From NCBI GenBank assembly GCA_030019075.1, contig JASEHD010000012.1, positions 1 to 38,842 on the forward strand: a DNA stretch of 38,842 nucleotides. Reading direction: 5' to 3'. Below are positions 24,172-34,500 of this stretch, one piece after another. Source of the stretch: Bacteroidota bacterium (GTDB lineage Bacteria; Bacteroidota; Ignavibacteria; UBA10030; SZUA-254). Under the pieces are notes generated by a model that made no database searches, was not told the origin of the DNA, and was given only the letters and a program-made list of their open reading frames with translations. The position numbers were made by a program, and so were the translations under genes. Within the stretch, counting starts at the first letter, position 1, and every line of letters starts with the position of its first letter.

Positions 24172-26052
24172 TTATTCTGGTACGATATCGATAATAACAC
24201 ACCTATTATAAAAACGCTCTTCCGGTAAATTATTATCGAACGGCGCCCGGCGAACATCTTCACCAAATCCATAAGTATCGAACTTCACATTTTTCTTACC
24301 TGCTTTTAAAAGTGCGCGTTCAACAACATTCATCGCTTCTTGTGAACGATTCTGCGAAAGCTTCAAATTATGGCTTTCTTCGCCTACGATATCGGTATGA
24401 CCATGAATGATAACACTCGCTCCATCAGGAATTAACCGGGTTACAGATTGAGTGAGGAAGCGTTCATAAGTAGCAACCGTTTTCGATTGATCAAATTCGA
24501 AAAGAATACTAAAGCGATAACCCGGCGCTTCTTCCGGCTCGTCGGACTGGACGAGTTTCATCGATTCTTCTTTCTTCACGACCTTGCCATCGCTTGTTTG
24601 TCCTTCCAATTCAACTTTATATTTACCTTGCATCTTTCCGCCTAAAATTATTTTGCCGGAGATTCTTTCTTGCTGTGTAGTAAATGGACCGAACCGTGTT
24701 ACCTTTCCATTTTCATCCGTAAGAATAATCGACCACGATGCAAAATAATCTTGAGCATTTCTTACGCTAAACAACACATCGCTGTCGAGCGGATCTTCTT
24801 GCAATGATATAATTTGTACCGGCTCAAGAAGCTCCGGTGAGGATGAAGAAATTTCAACACGACGATCTTCTGGCACAACCAAATCAAGCTCACGCGTTGC
24901 ACCGGGCAAAACTGAAGGAACAGATGGCTTGGCAGAACCCTTCGTATTAATCCTATTTGGATCAATTCCAAAAACACCCTCAAGATAAGCTCCTATTGCA
25001 ACAGCCAACGCCTCACCACTTGCCCTACCTTGCTCAGACGATCCAGTGAGCGTAACGGTAGTTCCTGGATACTTCCTCATTCTATCACCAAGGATATTGA
25101 GTATGTTATGATACACAGTCATCTGGCGGCGTGATCTGCCTGTTAAATCTTTCGGCTCCGGTTGTAAGAGATGCTCTTCTTTGAATGTTTCGGTTTGTTC
25201 ACTTGTTAATCTTATATATCGGTTTGGGATCACTGCCGAATTTTGGTCGAAGAAAATATAATTACGTATCGGGAATGTTTCCTGAACTTTTCGTTCTTTC
25301 GGTATGATTCTCGGGGCACGTACAGAGAACTGAACTTCACGCTCAACTTTTTCCTTTATCTCTTTTGTATTTCCAAACTTTATTGCTGCTCCAAATCGCA
25401 GTGTTGTTAATCCCCAGTCTATCTCCGAACGTGGACCCTGTCCAAAGTGAACTGCTAAGAATGGTGACAAAACTGTTTGCCATTCACTTTCCGGATTTGA
25501 TAATGAGAATTCATATCCGGCGCCAATCTGTCCACCAATTACAGTACCGCGGGTATTATCAAAATCACCTTTTGTTTCAACACCAAGCGATTGTTCCAAA
25601 GTAAAAGATTTCGCCACATTGAATCCGATACGAGGACCTACAAAAAAGTAAATCGGTTCCGCAAAAGGTGCGATACGTACAGATGGCTCAAGACTCAAGT
25701 AATTCATCGATGTTGAAAGTGAGAGCGTCGTATCACCTGAATTCACATCGCTAAACGATCCTCCTCTACCATCAAAACCAAAAGTCAGCATACCACCCCA
25801 AACAGAATGCGGACGATACTCGAGCAGGGGTGAAATGAAAAGACCTAATCCCGATCCCTTTGTGAACGGAGTTGAAACTGAATTACCTGTGTTCAAGGAT
25901 TTAAAATCACTGCTGTAAAAATTTATATTTCCACCAAGCACTCCGCCGAACCACCACTCTGGCTGGATTCGTTTTATTTCTTGAGCATGTAGAGATGAAA
26001 AGAAAAGTGAAAAAATAAAAACAGAATAAAAAGTTCTTTTTGTGAAATTCAT
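24172..26052 (-). CDS. OmpA-family protein with barrel and two OmpA-like segments
   Basis: The 626-residue protein has a signal peptide (MNFTKRTFYSVFIF to HAQ) and a beta-barrel region to about residue 230. A canonical C-terminal OmpA peptidoglycan-binding domain (about 510-626) has FEFDQSKT, GHTDIVG (D553), LSQNRSQEAMNVV (R569) and a late NRCV. Between barrel and C-terminus, residues about 265-400 repeat the pattern weakly (IFFDQNSAVI, TVTLTGSSEQG, EDRRVEIS), with GSS where GHTD is expected. This segment looks like a second, degenerate OmpA domain unlikely to bind peptidoglycan in the same way. The protein should link outer membrane and cell wall next to the TonB/Exb motor encoded upstream. 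Confidence 0.85.
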   Translation of the reverse strand: MNFTKRTFYSVFIFSLFFSSLHAQEIKRIQPEWWFGGVLGGNINFYSSDFKSLNTGNSVSTPFTKGSGLGLFISPLLEYRPHSVWGGMLTFGFDGRGGSFSDVNSGDTTLSLSTSMNYLSLEPSVRIAPFAEPIYFFVGPRIGFNVAKSFTLEQSLGVETKGDFDNTRGTVIGGQIGAGYEFSLSNPESEWQTVLSPFLAVHFGQGPRSEIDWGLTTLRFGAAIKFGNTKEIKEKVEREVQFSVRAPRIIPKERKVQETFPIRNYIFFDQNSAVIPNRYIRLTSEQTETFKEEHLLQPEPKDLTGRSRRQMTVYHNILNILGDRMRKYPGTTVTLTGSSEQGRASGEALAVAIGAYLEGVFGIDPNRINTKGSAKPSVPSVLPGATRELDLVVPEDRRVEISSSSPELLEPVQIISLQEDPLDSDVLFSVRNAQDYFASWSIILTDENGKVTRFGPFTTQQERISGKIILGGKMQGKYKVELEGQTSDGKVVKKEESMKLVQSDEPEEAPGYRFSILFEFDQSKTVATYERFLTQSVTRLIPDGASVIIHGHTDIVGEESHNLKLSQNRSQEAMNVVERALLKAGKKNVKFDTYGFGEDVRRAPFDNNLPEERFYNRCVIIDIVPE

Positions 26053-26060
26053 AAATTTTG

Positions 26061-26777
26061 TTACTCCTTTTTTAATATGAAATTAAATGTAATTTTTCCT
26101 ATTTGTGGTTTTTGTTCAAATTGAGGGGGCAACGGATCGAACCGCCACGTTTGGAGAGCTGAAACTGCTTCGCGTTCTAACAACTCATCACTTTTCAAAA
26201 GTGGGATTATTCCTGTTACCGAGCCATCAGGTAATACTGAAAACTGCAGCTTTACAGGCATCTCTTTGTCCGTTCCGTCAGGATACTGAGGAATCTTTCC
26301 GCTCAACAAACGTCGTGAGCCGGCACCCGCCCATTCAATAGAATATCCGGTTGACTTCCCTGCACCGCCGGCAAGACCTTCTTTAGCACGGCGACGACGG
26401 GTTGGGCTTGTGCCTTCTGAAGCAACTTTTTCTTTGCTTGTCCCGACAGTACTTTTTGTTTTTTCTTTTTTCGCTGGTGCGATCACATCGCTTGACGGAT
26501 TTTTAATTTCCGGAACATCAAGTTTTGATTCTTCCGTTGTACTACCGGTTTGCGCCGCTTCCTTCCCGCGATTTGGATCGACTTCCGATTGTGTAATGCT
26601 TTGATTAGGCGCACCGCTGCTTCCGCCCCAATCAAGTTCAATCAATGGCTGGGGTTTCGGCTGCCAAACAAGCGTAAGCGATATGATTATTGCGATGATG
26701 ATGTGAAGAATCAGACTCCCGATTGCGGCAATCGTCCGATTTTTCTTATCTTCAGTATAGACAGATGCGTTGATCAC
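26061..26777 (-). CDS. TonB/TolA-like energy-transducer protein
   Basis: The 238-residue protein has one N-terminal membrane helix (about 18-39, SLILHIIIAIIISLTLVW), a proline/lysine/serine-rich spacer (about 45-140) and a C-terminal TonB-type domain. That domain has IPQYPDGTDKEMPVKLQFSV, PDGSVTGIIPL and EREAVSALQTWRFDPLP. It would carry proton-motive energy from ExbB/ExbD to outer-membrane partners. The start codon is GTG 26777, overlapping the exbD stop as GTGA. It is followed by the OmpA gene with a short gap. TonB versus TolA cannot be decided by sequence alone; the neighbours favour a Tol-Pal-like role. Confidence 0.85.
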   Translation of the reverse strand: MINASVYTEDKKNRTIAAIGSLILHIIIAIIISLTLVWQPKPQPLIELDWGGSSGAPNQSITQSEVDPNRGKEAAQTGSTTEESKLDVPEIKNPSSDVIAPAKKEKTKSTVGTSKEKVASEGTSPTRRRRAKEGLAGGAGKSTGYSIEWAGAGSRRLLSGKIPQYPDGTDKEMPVKLQFSVLPDGSVTGIIPLLKSDELLEREAVSALQTWRFDPLPPQFEQKPQIGKITFNFILKKE

Positions 26778-27190
26778 TTAACCTCTTTAACAGCTTCTGT
26801 TGCAATAAACAGCTTCGTAGCCCCGATACCTTTTGCAATATCAAGAATTTCAACAACATCCTGAAGTGTTAAATCCTTATCAGCTCTTACGACAATTTGT
26901 TGATCAGCATCTTTTTGTATGAGTGTGGAAAGTTTTGCAGCGAGCTGATCTTTCGGCACTGCTTCATTATTCACAAAAAGTTGTTTATCTTTTTGGATAG
27001 AAATAGAAACGGTTTTCCGCATCGGTGGTTGACCGACCGCTGTTTTGGGGAGCGTAACGTTCATCCCTCTTGTATTAGCAAATGAAAATGTTAGAAGAAA
27101 AAATATTAAAAGCTGCATTACAACATCCGTAAGCGATGAGAAGTTGAATGTATCGAGATACCGTGAGCGATGAGCGGGCCTAAAATTCAT
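26774..27190 (-). CDS. exbD: ExbD/TolR-family biopolymer transport protein
   Basis: The 138-residue protein has a short cytoplasmic N-terminus, one membrane helix (about 19-39) carrying the conserved aspartate of the proton path (TDVVMQLLIFFLL, D22), and a periplasmic domain ending LDIAKGIGATKLFIATE. It forms the stator with ExbB, whose stop lies 2 bases upstream. Whether it serves TonB receptors or a Tol-type system is undecided, because ExbD and TolR are hard to separate by sequence. Confidence 0.92.
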   Translation of the reverse strand: MNFRPAHRSRYLDTFNFSSLTDVVMQLLIFFLLTFSFANTRGMNVTLPKTAVGQPPMRKTVSISIQKDKQLFVNNEAVPKDQLAAKLSTLIQKDADQQIVVRADKDLTLQDVVEILDIAKGIGATKLFIATEAVKEVK

Positions 27191-27192
27191 TA

Positions 27193-27867
27193 CTAATTAT
27201 CCTCGCGTCGTAATTTTATTGTCTTCTCATTATTAAGGTTTTGGCTGCCTCCGTAGATGATTTCTTCTATTGCATCAAGTGTATCACGACCTATGCGCTC
27301 ACAAGAAGATGCAACTGACTGAACTTTATTCACAAGGTAGTTATAAGCCATCGCAACGGGAATACCAACGGATAAACCAAAGACGGTTGTTATTAATGCT
27401 TCCCATATACCATCAGCAAGATCAGCGGGAGACGGTTGGCCTGCGGCAGACGCGACTGATTGAAATGCGCCAACCAAACCTGTAACCGTACCGAGGAAGC
27501 CGAGCATTGGTGCAATACCTGCGATTGTTGCAAGTATGCCGAGATGTCGCTCGAGATGTGTCATTTCTTCCCGACCTTGATCTTCCATCGCCTGACGCAC
27601 ACGCATCGAGCCGTGATGGATTTTTTCCAAACCGGCACCGACAATACGGCCTATTGGAGTTGTTTCCTGAATACACATTTCTTGCGCCAATTGAAGGTTT
27701 TTTCCTTCCAACATCTTTCTAAGTCGAATCTGAAATGCACTTGCAGGTGGAGTGGCTTTCTTTAAAGTAAGCCATCTTTCTAAAATAATATAAATACCGG
27801 CGAAGGAACATAATAAAATGGGGTACATGATGATACCCCCGCGCGAAAACCAGGTAAATATTTCCAT
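27193..27867 (-). CDS. exbB: ExbB/TolQ/MotA-family proton channel protein
   Basis: The 224-residue protein has three membrane segments (about 10-28, 108-135, 150-175) and the family block LATIAGIAPMLGFLGTVTGLV...F, then ALITTVFGLSVGIPVAMAYN. It forms the pentameric channel around ExbD. It is the first gene of the exb-tonB-ompA-TPR-barrel-panC series. The 83-base gap from accD is AT-rich, but I find no convincing promoter hexamer pair in it. Confidence 0.93.
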   Translation of the reverse strand: MEIFTWFSRGGIIMYPILLCSFAGIYIILERWLTLKKATPPASAFQIRLRKMLEGKNLQLAQEMCIQETTPIGRIVGAGLEKIHHGSMRVRQAMEDQGREEMTHLERHLGILATIAGIAPMLGFLGTVTGLVGAFQSVASAAGQPSPADLADGIWEALITTVFGLSVGIPVAMAYNYLVNKVQSVASSCERIGRDTLDAIEEIIYGGSQNLNNEKTIKLRREDN

Positions 27868-27950
27868 GAGTCAATGCAAAAGTAAAAATTCAAAATGAAA
27901 AAATTTTATCATATATTCAACCTTTCATACGATATAGTATTGTGTTTGTT

Positions 27951-28793
27951 CTATTCCCACATTAGCTTAAGCAATTTTGAGATCGTTTCTTTCATCTCTT
28001 TCCTATGTATAACAATATCCACAAATCCATGTTCAAGTTGAAATTCCGCACGCTGAAAACCGGGTGGTAAATCTTTCCCGATTGTTTGTTTAATAACTCG
28101 TGGACCTGCAAAACCGATGAGCGCACCCGGTTCAGCAATATTTATATCACCGAGCATCGCATAACTTGCAGTTACACCGCCTGTTGTCGGATCAGTTAAA
28201 ACTGAGATGAACGGAATACCGGCATCTGAAAGCTGAGCAAGCTTTGCGCTGGTTTTAGCTAACTGCATCAACGAGAGAGCAGCTTCCATCATGCGCGCCC
28301 CACCGCTGGATGAAACAATAATGAAAGGTGCTCTTTCTTTTCTTGCCTTATCGATTGCCCGTGCAACTTTCTCACCAACAACCGAGCCCATACTGCCACC
28401 GATGAAGCTGAAATCCATAACGCCGATGACAATTTCCATTCCGTTGATCTTCCCAGCGCCCGTTCTGACAGCATCGTTTAATCCCGTTTTCCGTATCGAA
28501 TCTTTAATCCGCTCCTTGTACCCTTTCGTATCTTTAAATCCAAGAGGATCTGCTGAGCGCATCTTCCGATCCATCTCTTTAAATGTTCCATCATCCAGCA
28601 AAATCTGCAAATATTCTTTGCTGCCGATACGGAAATGATAATTGCATTTTAAGCATGTATAAAATTGCTGCTCAAGCTGTTTCTTATGAATTATTTCACC
28701 GCAGCCATCACACTTCGTCCACATCCCATCGGGGAGGTCTTTCCGCTGGACGTCGGTGGTGATACTCGCCTTTGATCGTCTAAACCATGCCAT
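27951..28793 (-). CDS. accD: Acetyl-CoA carboxylase carboxyltransferase beta subunit
   Basis: The 280-residue protein carries the N-terminal zinc ribbon (C28, C31, C47, C50) in [16 protein letters not shown] and YTCLKC, then the crotonase-like carboxyltransferase domain. That domain has [47 protein letters not shown] and [12 protein letters not shown]. With AccA it transfers carboxyl from carboxybiotin to acetyl-CoA in fatty-acid synthesis. Its ATG overlaps the tsaB stop by one base (TAATG). AccA, AccB and AccC are not in the window. Confidence 0.96.
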   Translation of the reverse strand: MAWFRRSKASITTDVQRKDLPDGMWTKCDGCGEIIHKKQLEQQFYTCLKCNYHFRIGSKEYLQILLDDGTFKEMDRKMRSADPLGFKDTKGYKERIKDSIRKTGLNDAVRTGAGKINGMEIVIGVMDFSFIGGSMGSVVGEKVARAIDKARKERAPFIIVSSSGGARMMEAALSLMQLAKTSAKLAQLSDAGIPFISVLTDPTTGGVTASYAMLGDINIAEPGALIGFAGPRVIKQTIGKDLPPGFQRAEFQLEHGFVDIVIHRKEMKETISKLLKLMWE

Positions 28794-29521
28794 TATTGTT
28801 TAACCTCTTGATGTTGGGTTTTGACTAAAGTATAAAAATCTTTCACATAGAACGGCTCTAATGTTTCGACATCATCACGTACACCTTTTAAAAACGACAG
28901 TGCACCCAGCGATGCGATTGCTGCGGCACTGCAATGCCGATATTCAGCCGGTGGAATAATATACCTAGATGAATCTTCCAATTCAACTTTTTCAAGATAA
29001 CTCATAAATTTTTCGGCACCATCTCCAACTACAAGCACACGTTGATGCTCACGAGAGGAATCAATACAGGCACCCAAACTAATAGCACTCGCAGCGCTAA
29101 TTTCATCTAGATTGCCATTGTCAACACGATATCCAGCCGCATAAATTTCATCTCTTCTGGCATCAATCATTGGTATAACAATATCACCCGACTGACAAAG
29201 TTTTTGTTGAATAGCGTTGTGTGCCAATCCATGCAGGGTTGGAACACCAATAATCGGCTTCCCACTGGTAAAAGAAAGACCTTTTGCCACACTCAAGCCA
29301 ATTCTCAACCCGGTAAAGGATCCCGGACCAATTGAAACAGCGATACCATCGATGGTGTTAGTATCAAGTTGTGCGGTCCGTAAACAGTCATCAATCAGAT
29401 CAACTAATTTTTCTGAGTGCATCTGTGGCAACAGCAGTTTACGTTCTGCTAACACGTTATCATCTTCGATAACGGCAGCGGCGCAAACCATGGTTGCTGT
29501 TTCTATTCCGAGAATTTTCAA
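28793..29521 (-). CDS. tsaB: TsaB, tRNA t6A modification subunit
   Basis: The 242-residue protein has the ASKHA-fold TsaB features: [14 protein letters not shown] at the N-terminus, [15 protein letters not shown], and the block [18 protein letters not shown] (about 69-86), ending in the typical EPFYVKDF. TsaB works with TsaD and TsaE in making N6-threonylcarbamoyladenosine at tRNA position 37. The start codon is TTG (29521-29519), overlapping the tsaE stop as TTGA, and it fits the usual M-K-I-L-G-I-E opening. Clustering with tsaE supports the assignment. Confidence 0.94.
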   Translation of the reverse strand: MKILGIETATMVCAAAVIEDDNVLAERKLLLPQMHSEKLVDLIDDCLRTAQLDTNTIDGIAVSIGPGSFTGLRIGLSVAKGLSFTSGKPIIGVPTLHGLAHNAIQQKLCQSGDIVIPMIDARRDEIYAAGYRVDNGNLDEISAASAISLGACIDSSREHQRVLVVGDGAEKFMSYLEKVELEDSSRYIIPPAEYRHCSAAAIASLGALSFLKGVRDDVETLEPFYVKDFYTLVKTQHQEVKQ

Positions 29522-29958
29522 CTCTTAGTATCTCCAATTTTTTCAATCCTGATCTCACGCTCGTTCTCATTTGCTCCGAGTTTCAGGAAAACATTGAAGC
29601 GGTCAGGCGGCAGAAGTTTTTCCACCCTGTCAGCCCATTCGATTACGCAAACACCATCATTGTAGATGTACTCATCGAAACCAATTTCTTTCAATTCAGT
29701 TATTGAGTTCATTCTATAGAAATCGAAATGAAAAATTTTACAGCATTTACCGTGATATTCGTTCACGATCGTGAAGGTCGGGCTTGATACATGCTCAGCT
29801 ACACCTAAACCTTTACAAAGACCTTTGATTAAGCGTGTCTTACCAGTTCCCAAATCACCGAAGAGCGCCACAACACTGCCGGGTGTCAGTGTTTCCCCGA
29901 ATTGAAAACCAACTGATATTGTCTCATCTTCTGATTGTGTAATGAATGATTGGTTCAT
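29518..29958 (-). CDS. tsaE: TsaE, tRNA t6A modification ATPase
   Basis: This 146-residue P-loop protein has Walker A GDLGTGKT (34-41), SSPTFTIVNEY (58-68), HFDFYRM (77-83) and the family motif CVIEWADRVEKLLP (104-117). TsaE hydrolyses ATP to drive turnover of the TsaBD complex. The start overlaps porX as ATGA and the stop overlaps tsaB, so the three are probably translated as a coupled series. Confidence 0.95.
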   Translation of the reverse strand: MNQSFITQSEDETISVGFQFGETLTPGSVVALFGDLGTGKTRLIKGLCKGLGVAEHVSSPTFTIVNEYHGKCCKIFHFDFYRMNSITELKEIGFDEYIYNDGVCVIEWADRVEKLLPPDRFNVFLKLGANENEREIRIEKIGDTKS

Positions 29959-31517
29959 TGTTTCGGTTTTAGTTTTATAACGGGTAAAATCATTTCTTCC
30001 ATTGATATGCCGCCATGTTGGAAGCTATCTTTATATTTGTTTAAATACTGATGATAATCTGTTGGATAAACGAAAAAATAATCTTCTTTGGCTATGATAT
30101 AGTTAATCGTTACACTTCGCTTTGGCAACCGATATTCTAACGGATTTTTGATAAAGATCGCATGTCGTTCATCTACTTTTAGATTACGGCCAAATTTATA
30201 TCGTAAATTGGTTGATGCTTCTCTGTCTCCAATAACTTTAACGCCTCGTAAACACCTGATACTTCCATGATCGGTTGTGAGAATGAGAGTAACATTTTTT
30301 TGCCGTGAAAGAGTTCGCAGCATCGAGAGAAGCGAAGAGTGCATAAACCACGCTGACGTCAAAGACCTGTAAGCCGATTCATCAGGGGCGATTTCTTTGA
30401 GAAGCTGTGAATCCGATCTGCCGTGTGCCAGCATATCAACAAAATTGACCACAATGGCTGTCAAACGGTTTTTTGTATAGGAATTGATATTCTGCTCAAT
30501 ATTCCGACCGAACTCGGCATCCAATATTTTCACATATTTCGATTCGGGTTTCAATTGAATTTTCCGCCGCTCAAGCAAGTTATCTAAAAATTGGTGCTCG
30601 AACCTATTTCGGCTGTTATCGTCATCTTCCCATTGTTCCCAAAGTTCCGGAAACCTGACCTCAAGCTCTGCGGGCCATGCACCACTGAAAATAGCGTTGC
30701 GTGAATATGGAGTCGCGGTTGGAAGAATTGAGAAATAATTCTCGCGGGTAATTTCAAAATATTCCCTTAGCACGGATTCCATTATCATCCATTGATCATA
30801 ACGCAGACAATCGATCACGAAGAAAAAAACCGATTTATTTGTATCGCGTAATTCAGGAATAAGATACCTTTCAATAACATCATTTGATAGGGTCGGACGT
30901 GTTTGTTGTTCTAACCAGTGTCGATAGTTTCTTTCAACAAATTTTGAAAATTCAACATTACACTCGCGGACTTGATCGGAGAGGGTCTGCTTAAGTCCAA
31001 GGTCTGGATGTTGATCCAATTCGATTGCCCATTCAACCAAGCTTGTATTAATACCTGCCCAATCGCTGAATGTAAGATTCGTTTGAAGTGCATGTGAGAT
31101 GACATTGAACTCTTTTACATAATCGCGTGACACTGCAGCTCCAGTTATTTTTTTCCCCTCTAAAAATTTCTTACAAGCTAACAATACCTGACTGGGATTG
31201 ACCGGTTTTGTCAGATAATCGCTAATCTTGACCCCAATCGCATCTTCCATCAATCCCTCATCCTCATTTTTTGTTATCATTACTACAGGAAGATCTGGTC
31301 GGATATCTTTAATTTTAGAAAGAGTTAATAATCCCCCCATTCCAGCCATCATCTCATCTAAAAAGATGAGATCATAAATTTTAGCATTTACCAATGCAAT
31401 CGCATCTTCTCCATTCGTTGCAGTATCTACAGAATACCCTTTTTCCGAAAGTAAAAGAATGTGTGAGCGTAATAATTCAATCTCATCATCAACCCAAAGT
31501 ATACGACCTTTTTTCAT
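29955..31517 (-). CDS. porX: PorX-type response regulator with PglZ (alkaline-phosphatase-like) domain
   Basis: The 520-residue protein has a receiver domain (1-118) with acidic pocket D10/D11, phosphoacceptor D54, T82 and K104. A helical linker follows, then a PglZ domain from about residue 225: FFFVIDCLRYDQW (D236), PTATPYSRNAIFSG, and later TTDHGSIRCL. This is the architecture of PorX, which in Porphyromonas and Flavobacterium works with the kinase PorY to control type IX secretion genes and has metal-dependent phosphodiesterase-type activity. No helix-turn-helix output domain is present. It lies 64 bases downstream of sprA, a core secretion gene. No porY is in the window. Confidence 0.92.
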   Translation of the reverse strand: MKKGRILWVDDEIELLRSHILLLSEKGYSVDTATNGEDAIALVNAKIYDLIFLDEMMAGMGGLLTLSKIKDIRPDLPVVMITKNEDEGLMEDAIGVKISDYLTKPVNPSQVLLACKKFLEGKKITGAAVSRDYVKEFNVISHALQTNLTFSDWAGINTSLVEWAIELDQHPDLGLKQTLSDQVRECNVEFSKFVERNYRHWLEQQTRPTLSNDVIERYLIPELRDTNKSVFFFVIDCLRYDQWMIMESVLREYFEITRENYFSILPTATPYSRNAIFSGAWPAELEVRFPELWEQWEDDDNSRNRFEHQFLDNLLERRKIQLKPESKYVKILDAEFGRNIEQNINSYTKNRLTAIVVNFVDMLAHGRSDSQLLKEIAPDESAYRSLTSAWFMHSSLLSMLRTLSRQKNVTLILTTDHGSIRCLRGVKVIGDREASTNLRYKFGRNLKVDERHAIFIKNPLEYRLPKRSVTINYIIAKEDYFFVYPTDYHQYLNKYKDSFQHGGISMEEMILPVIKLKPKQ

Positions 31518-31538
31518 AAATCTTTTTACCTATTTAAT

Positions 31539-31567
31539 ATAATAACCATTTCATGAAAGATAAACAA
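31539..31567 (-). promoter_or_regulatory. Candidate promoter of porX-tsaE-tsaB-accD
   Basis: On the minus strand TTGTTT (31567-31562) and TATTAT (31544-31539) are 17 bases apart in the sprA-porX gap. The predicted start would be about 15 bases before the porX ATG. The -35 hexamer is imperfect. Confidence 0.4.
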
Positions 31568-31581
31568 CGATTCCTAACTTG

Positions 31582-34500
31582 TTAGATGGAGATATGTATA
31601 TCAAGTCCTCCTTCGTTGGTAGTTGTGCCGAAGATAAGTGAACCGGTTGCATCAGGCTCAGTTTTTGAATACCGATAGAAGATCGCAGCAGTAACACGTG
31701 TACTAAGCACATAGCGGATTCGCGGCTCGAGAGTGGTTCGCGTATTCCCCTCCAAAGGTATTCCCTCTTGATCTATCGAGAGATACTGGGGTTCATAACG
31801 CCGTCGGGTATTTGTTGTTCTTGAATAGCTAAAACTAAAATCGACATCATTCGAGAGTGACCACCCGAATAACGGAAACGAAAATCCGCGCCTTGAATAG
31901 GATAAACTTAGCGCCATCTCTTGTGTCATCGTTGATACAATATTTGGCTGAGAAGCGGCAAGATTCAAATCATATGAAGTCGTTGTGCCATAACGGAAAT
32001 TGCCTGAAAAATTTCCTTTCAAAAGTTGTTTGAATGTCATATTCAAACCCACCAACGGAGTGAACCCATAACTAATTCTTTCGCCATCTGTGCGTTCGCC
32101 TTTACCTGGGTAGCTCCGGAAATCGCGGCGGAAGGATGATGTATAGTTATGTTCTAATGATAAACGATCGAAAGCGTAATTTAAAAAGGATATTTTATCG
32201 ATCCCATCCCAACGAATAGTCCAGTTGGCTCGTGGTGCATATTGTCCGAACAATTTTGAAAGAAATGGAAGTGCTTCAAGACCTTTTTCAAATGATTCTG
32301 CGAGGGCAACGTTCGTCGGCTGTCCTTCATAAATGAGCTTGTCGTATCGTTTCCCAACCTCTTCGAGATTACTCTTGAATGATTTAAATAAGAACACCGG
32401 CGGGAAGGTAACAAAGGAGCGTTCAATACTTCCACTGGTTGTCGGCTCTCCTGGCTTCGGTACGCCGAGACTATCGGTAACAACGGTTGTGTTCCTCGAA
32501 TAATGCCATCCAACTTTCCAATTAAAATCAATTGTTGCCCCTTTCCAGAGAGGTCGGTTTGTCCGTAAGGCTATGTTATTACTCTGCGAATATTGATCGG
32601 TGAAAGAAGCTTTTGGAGCTCTGAGTCCGGGTGTTACTTTCCAGCCGAGAAATGGAAATTTCGATTTTGGTGAAAAACGCAGCGTGCCACTGGGATCTGC
32701 AATTAATCCTAATTGATACAAACGTGACGGACCATATTCAAGACGCGAGCCCTCGAAAGGTAAACGTCCCCAGAAATTTTGAAAACCTGTACTCCCGACA
32801 ACCGCACCATTCCCCGAACGATTACCCTGTGTGTACGAAATGTTGATTGTCTCATAATCCAATAACGGAATTTTAATAAGATACTTTGTAACTGTTTTTA
32901 ACTGTGAGAAAATATTTGAAATATTCGATGGAGAAGCTTTTTCTTCCTGCTTTTTGGTAGAATCTTGAGTTTGACTTTCAGTTTCTTTTGGGCTTCGGGC
33001 TCGTTGATCTGGCTTTGTTGGAGCTGCGGCAGTGATAGGTTTTGATTCGAACCATGGGTCGGTCAATGATTTTAATCGGAAACCTAAAGAAAGCGTAATG
33101 TTATTGTCAAAACCAGCACTCTTTCCTATGTCCCCTTTCTGGAAATTGTTCTGCCACGCATAACCGACTGAATACCCTGCGCTTAAATCAAAGTATTTTG
33201 GAATATCAAGAATATTTGGAATTTTCGGTTTTGTGTTGATTGCTACCCGTTGCCCATATCTGTTATCTTGGCCACGGAAAAACAAACTCTTCATAATTTC
33301 CATGAATCCTCGCCCGATTGAATCGTTGTCGAGGGGAAGAAGGTTTCTATCTATGGATAAGCTATAGTCACCGGAGATATTCGATAACCCACCTTCGGTG
33401 AATTTCCAACCAAAACCAGCCGATTTGCTTCCACCAAAATTCCGGGTTTCACGAAACGCGCTTTTTGCGCGAGGAATTTCGTATGATCGTGATCGCTGAC
33501 CTCCTATCCCTGTCGAAATATTTGTAATAGGAATATAATAGAATTTCCAGTTTTTGTATTCATCAAAAAAGATTATACCGTCGAAGAGTCTTTTAAACGG
33601 CTGAAAATAATAATCACCGGGTAACGATACACCGTAATTGACACGCAGACTCCATTGCCAAGATTTACGGGCTATAAATGCTGGATCACGATCGCTTGTT
33701 GTTCCATAATTGACAGAAAGAGAAAGCTTGGTAAAAGTATCACGAATGTACCATGCCGGAGTAGGAGGAACAATTTTAAAATTCGAAAGAGAATATGTAT
33801 CTCTAACATTTAACGTTTGAGATTCATTAACAATTGTTTTCGATGCATCTGGGGTCGCTGCTCTATTTGCAACTTCCTGAACAACAATGTCAGTATTAGG
33901 AAGATACCGAGGTTTAATAAGATTCTCCGAGTGTGAATAGGCAATCGGAATAGACGTACCTTGCCAGTCCTGTGGAAATAGTTTGTCAAGTAAAACGTTT
34001 GCGTTTACTCCCCAGTTAATGTTCGTCGTTTGATTGCCAAAGCGTTGATCCAAACCATGGAAGTTTTGATCCGTCTGGGCATAATTAAACGATACCGCTC
34101 CAAGATCGGCAAGTTTCATCTGTGAACCAAAGCGAAAAGCAATGCCCGGCGAATTATCTACTTCTACTAACCTAAGTTCATTAACCCACACTTCGCCCCG
34201 GAGTATTGATGTTCCTTTATTCTTGATGCCTATTGAAATCTCGCGTATCTGCCTTAACGATGGATTTCCTTTGACACCGTAAGTCGCCCCATCGGGTCCT
34301 TCATCAACCTGTTGGGTGTATACCGTTTTAAGAAGAGAATCTGGGCGGACTGCTTTCACCGATGTTAGCTCCCCAAAATTAATCTTAACTTCATTATTTG
34401 CCAAATCCCAACCCGGATGAATTAGATGACGATATTCGTAGAAGTTCATCGTATCGGAACCGAAACGAAGAAAAATTTCAGCATCGCCCGGATTGAATGT

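Noticed and set aside
27868-27950. Bacteroidia-type promoter (TACTTTTG) before exbB
   Set aside because: The TAnnTTTG match is there on the minus strand, but no TTTG lies at the required distance upstream, and other promoters in the window are of the sigma-70 type.
31574-31585. Short palindrome CTAACAAGTTAG at the sprA stop as a terminator
   Set aside because: The stem is only 5 bp with a 2-base loop and has no T-run in the sprA direction.
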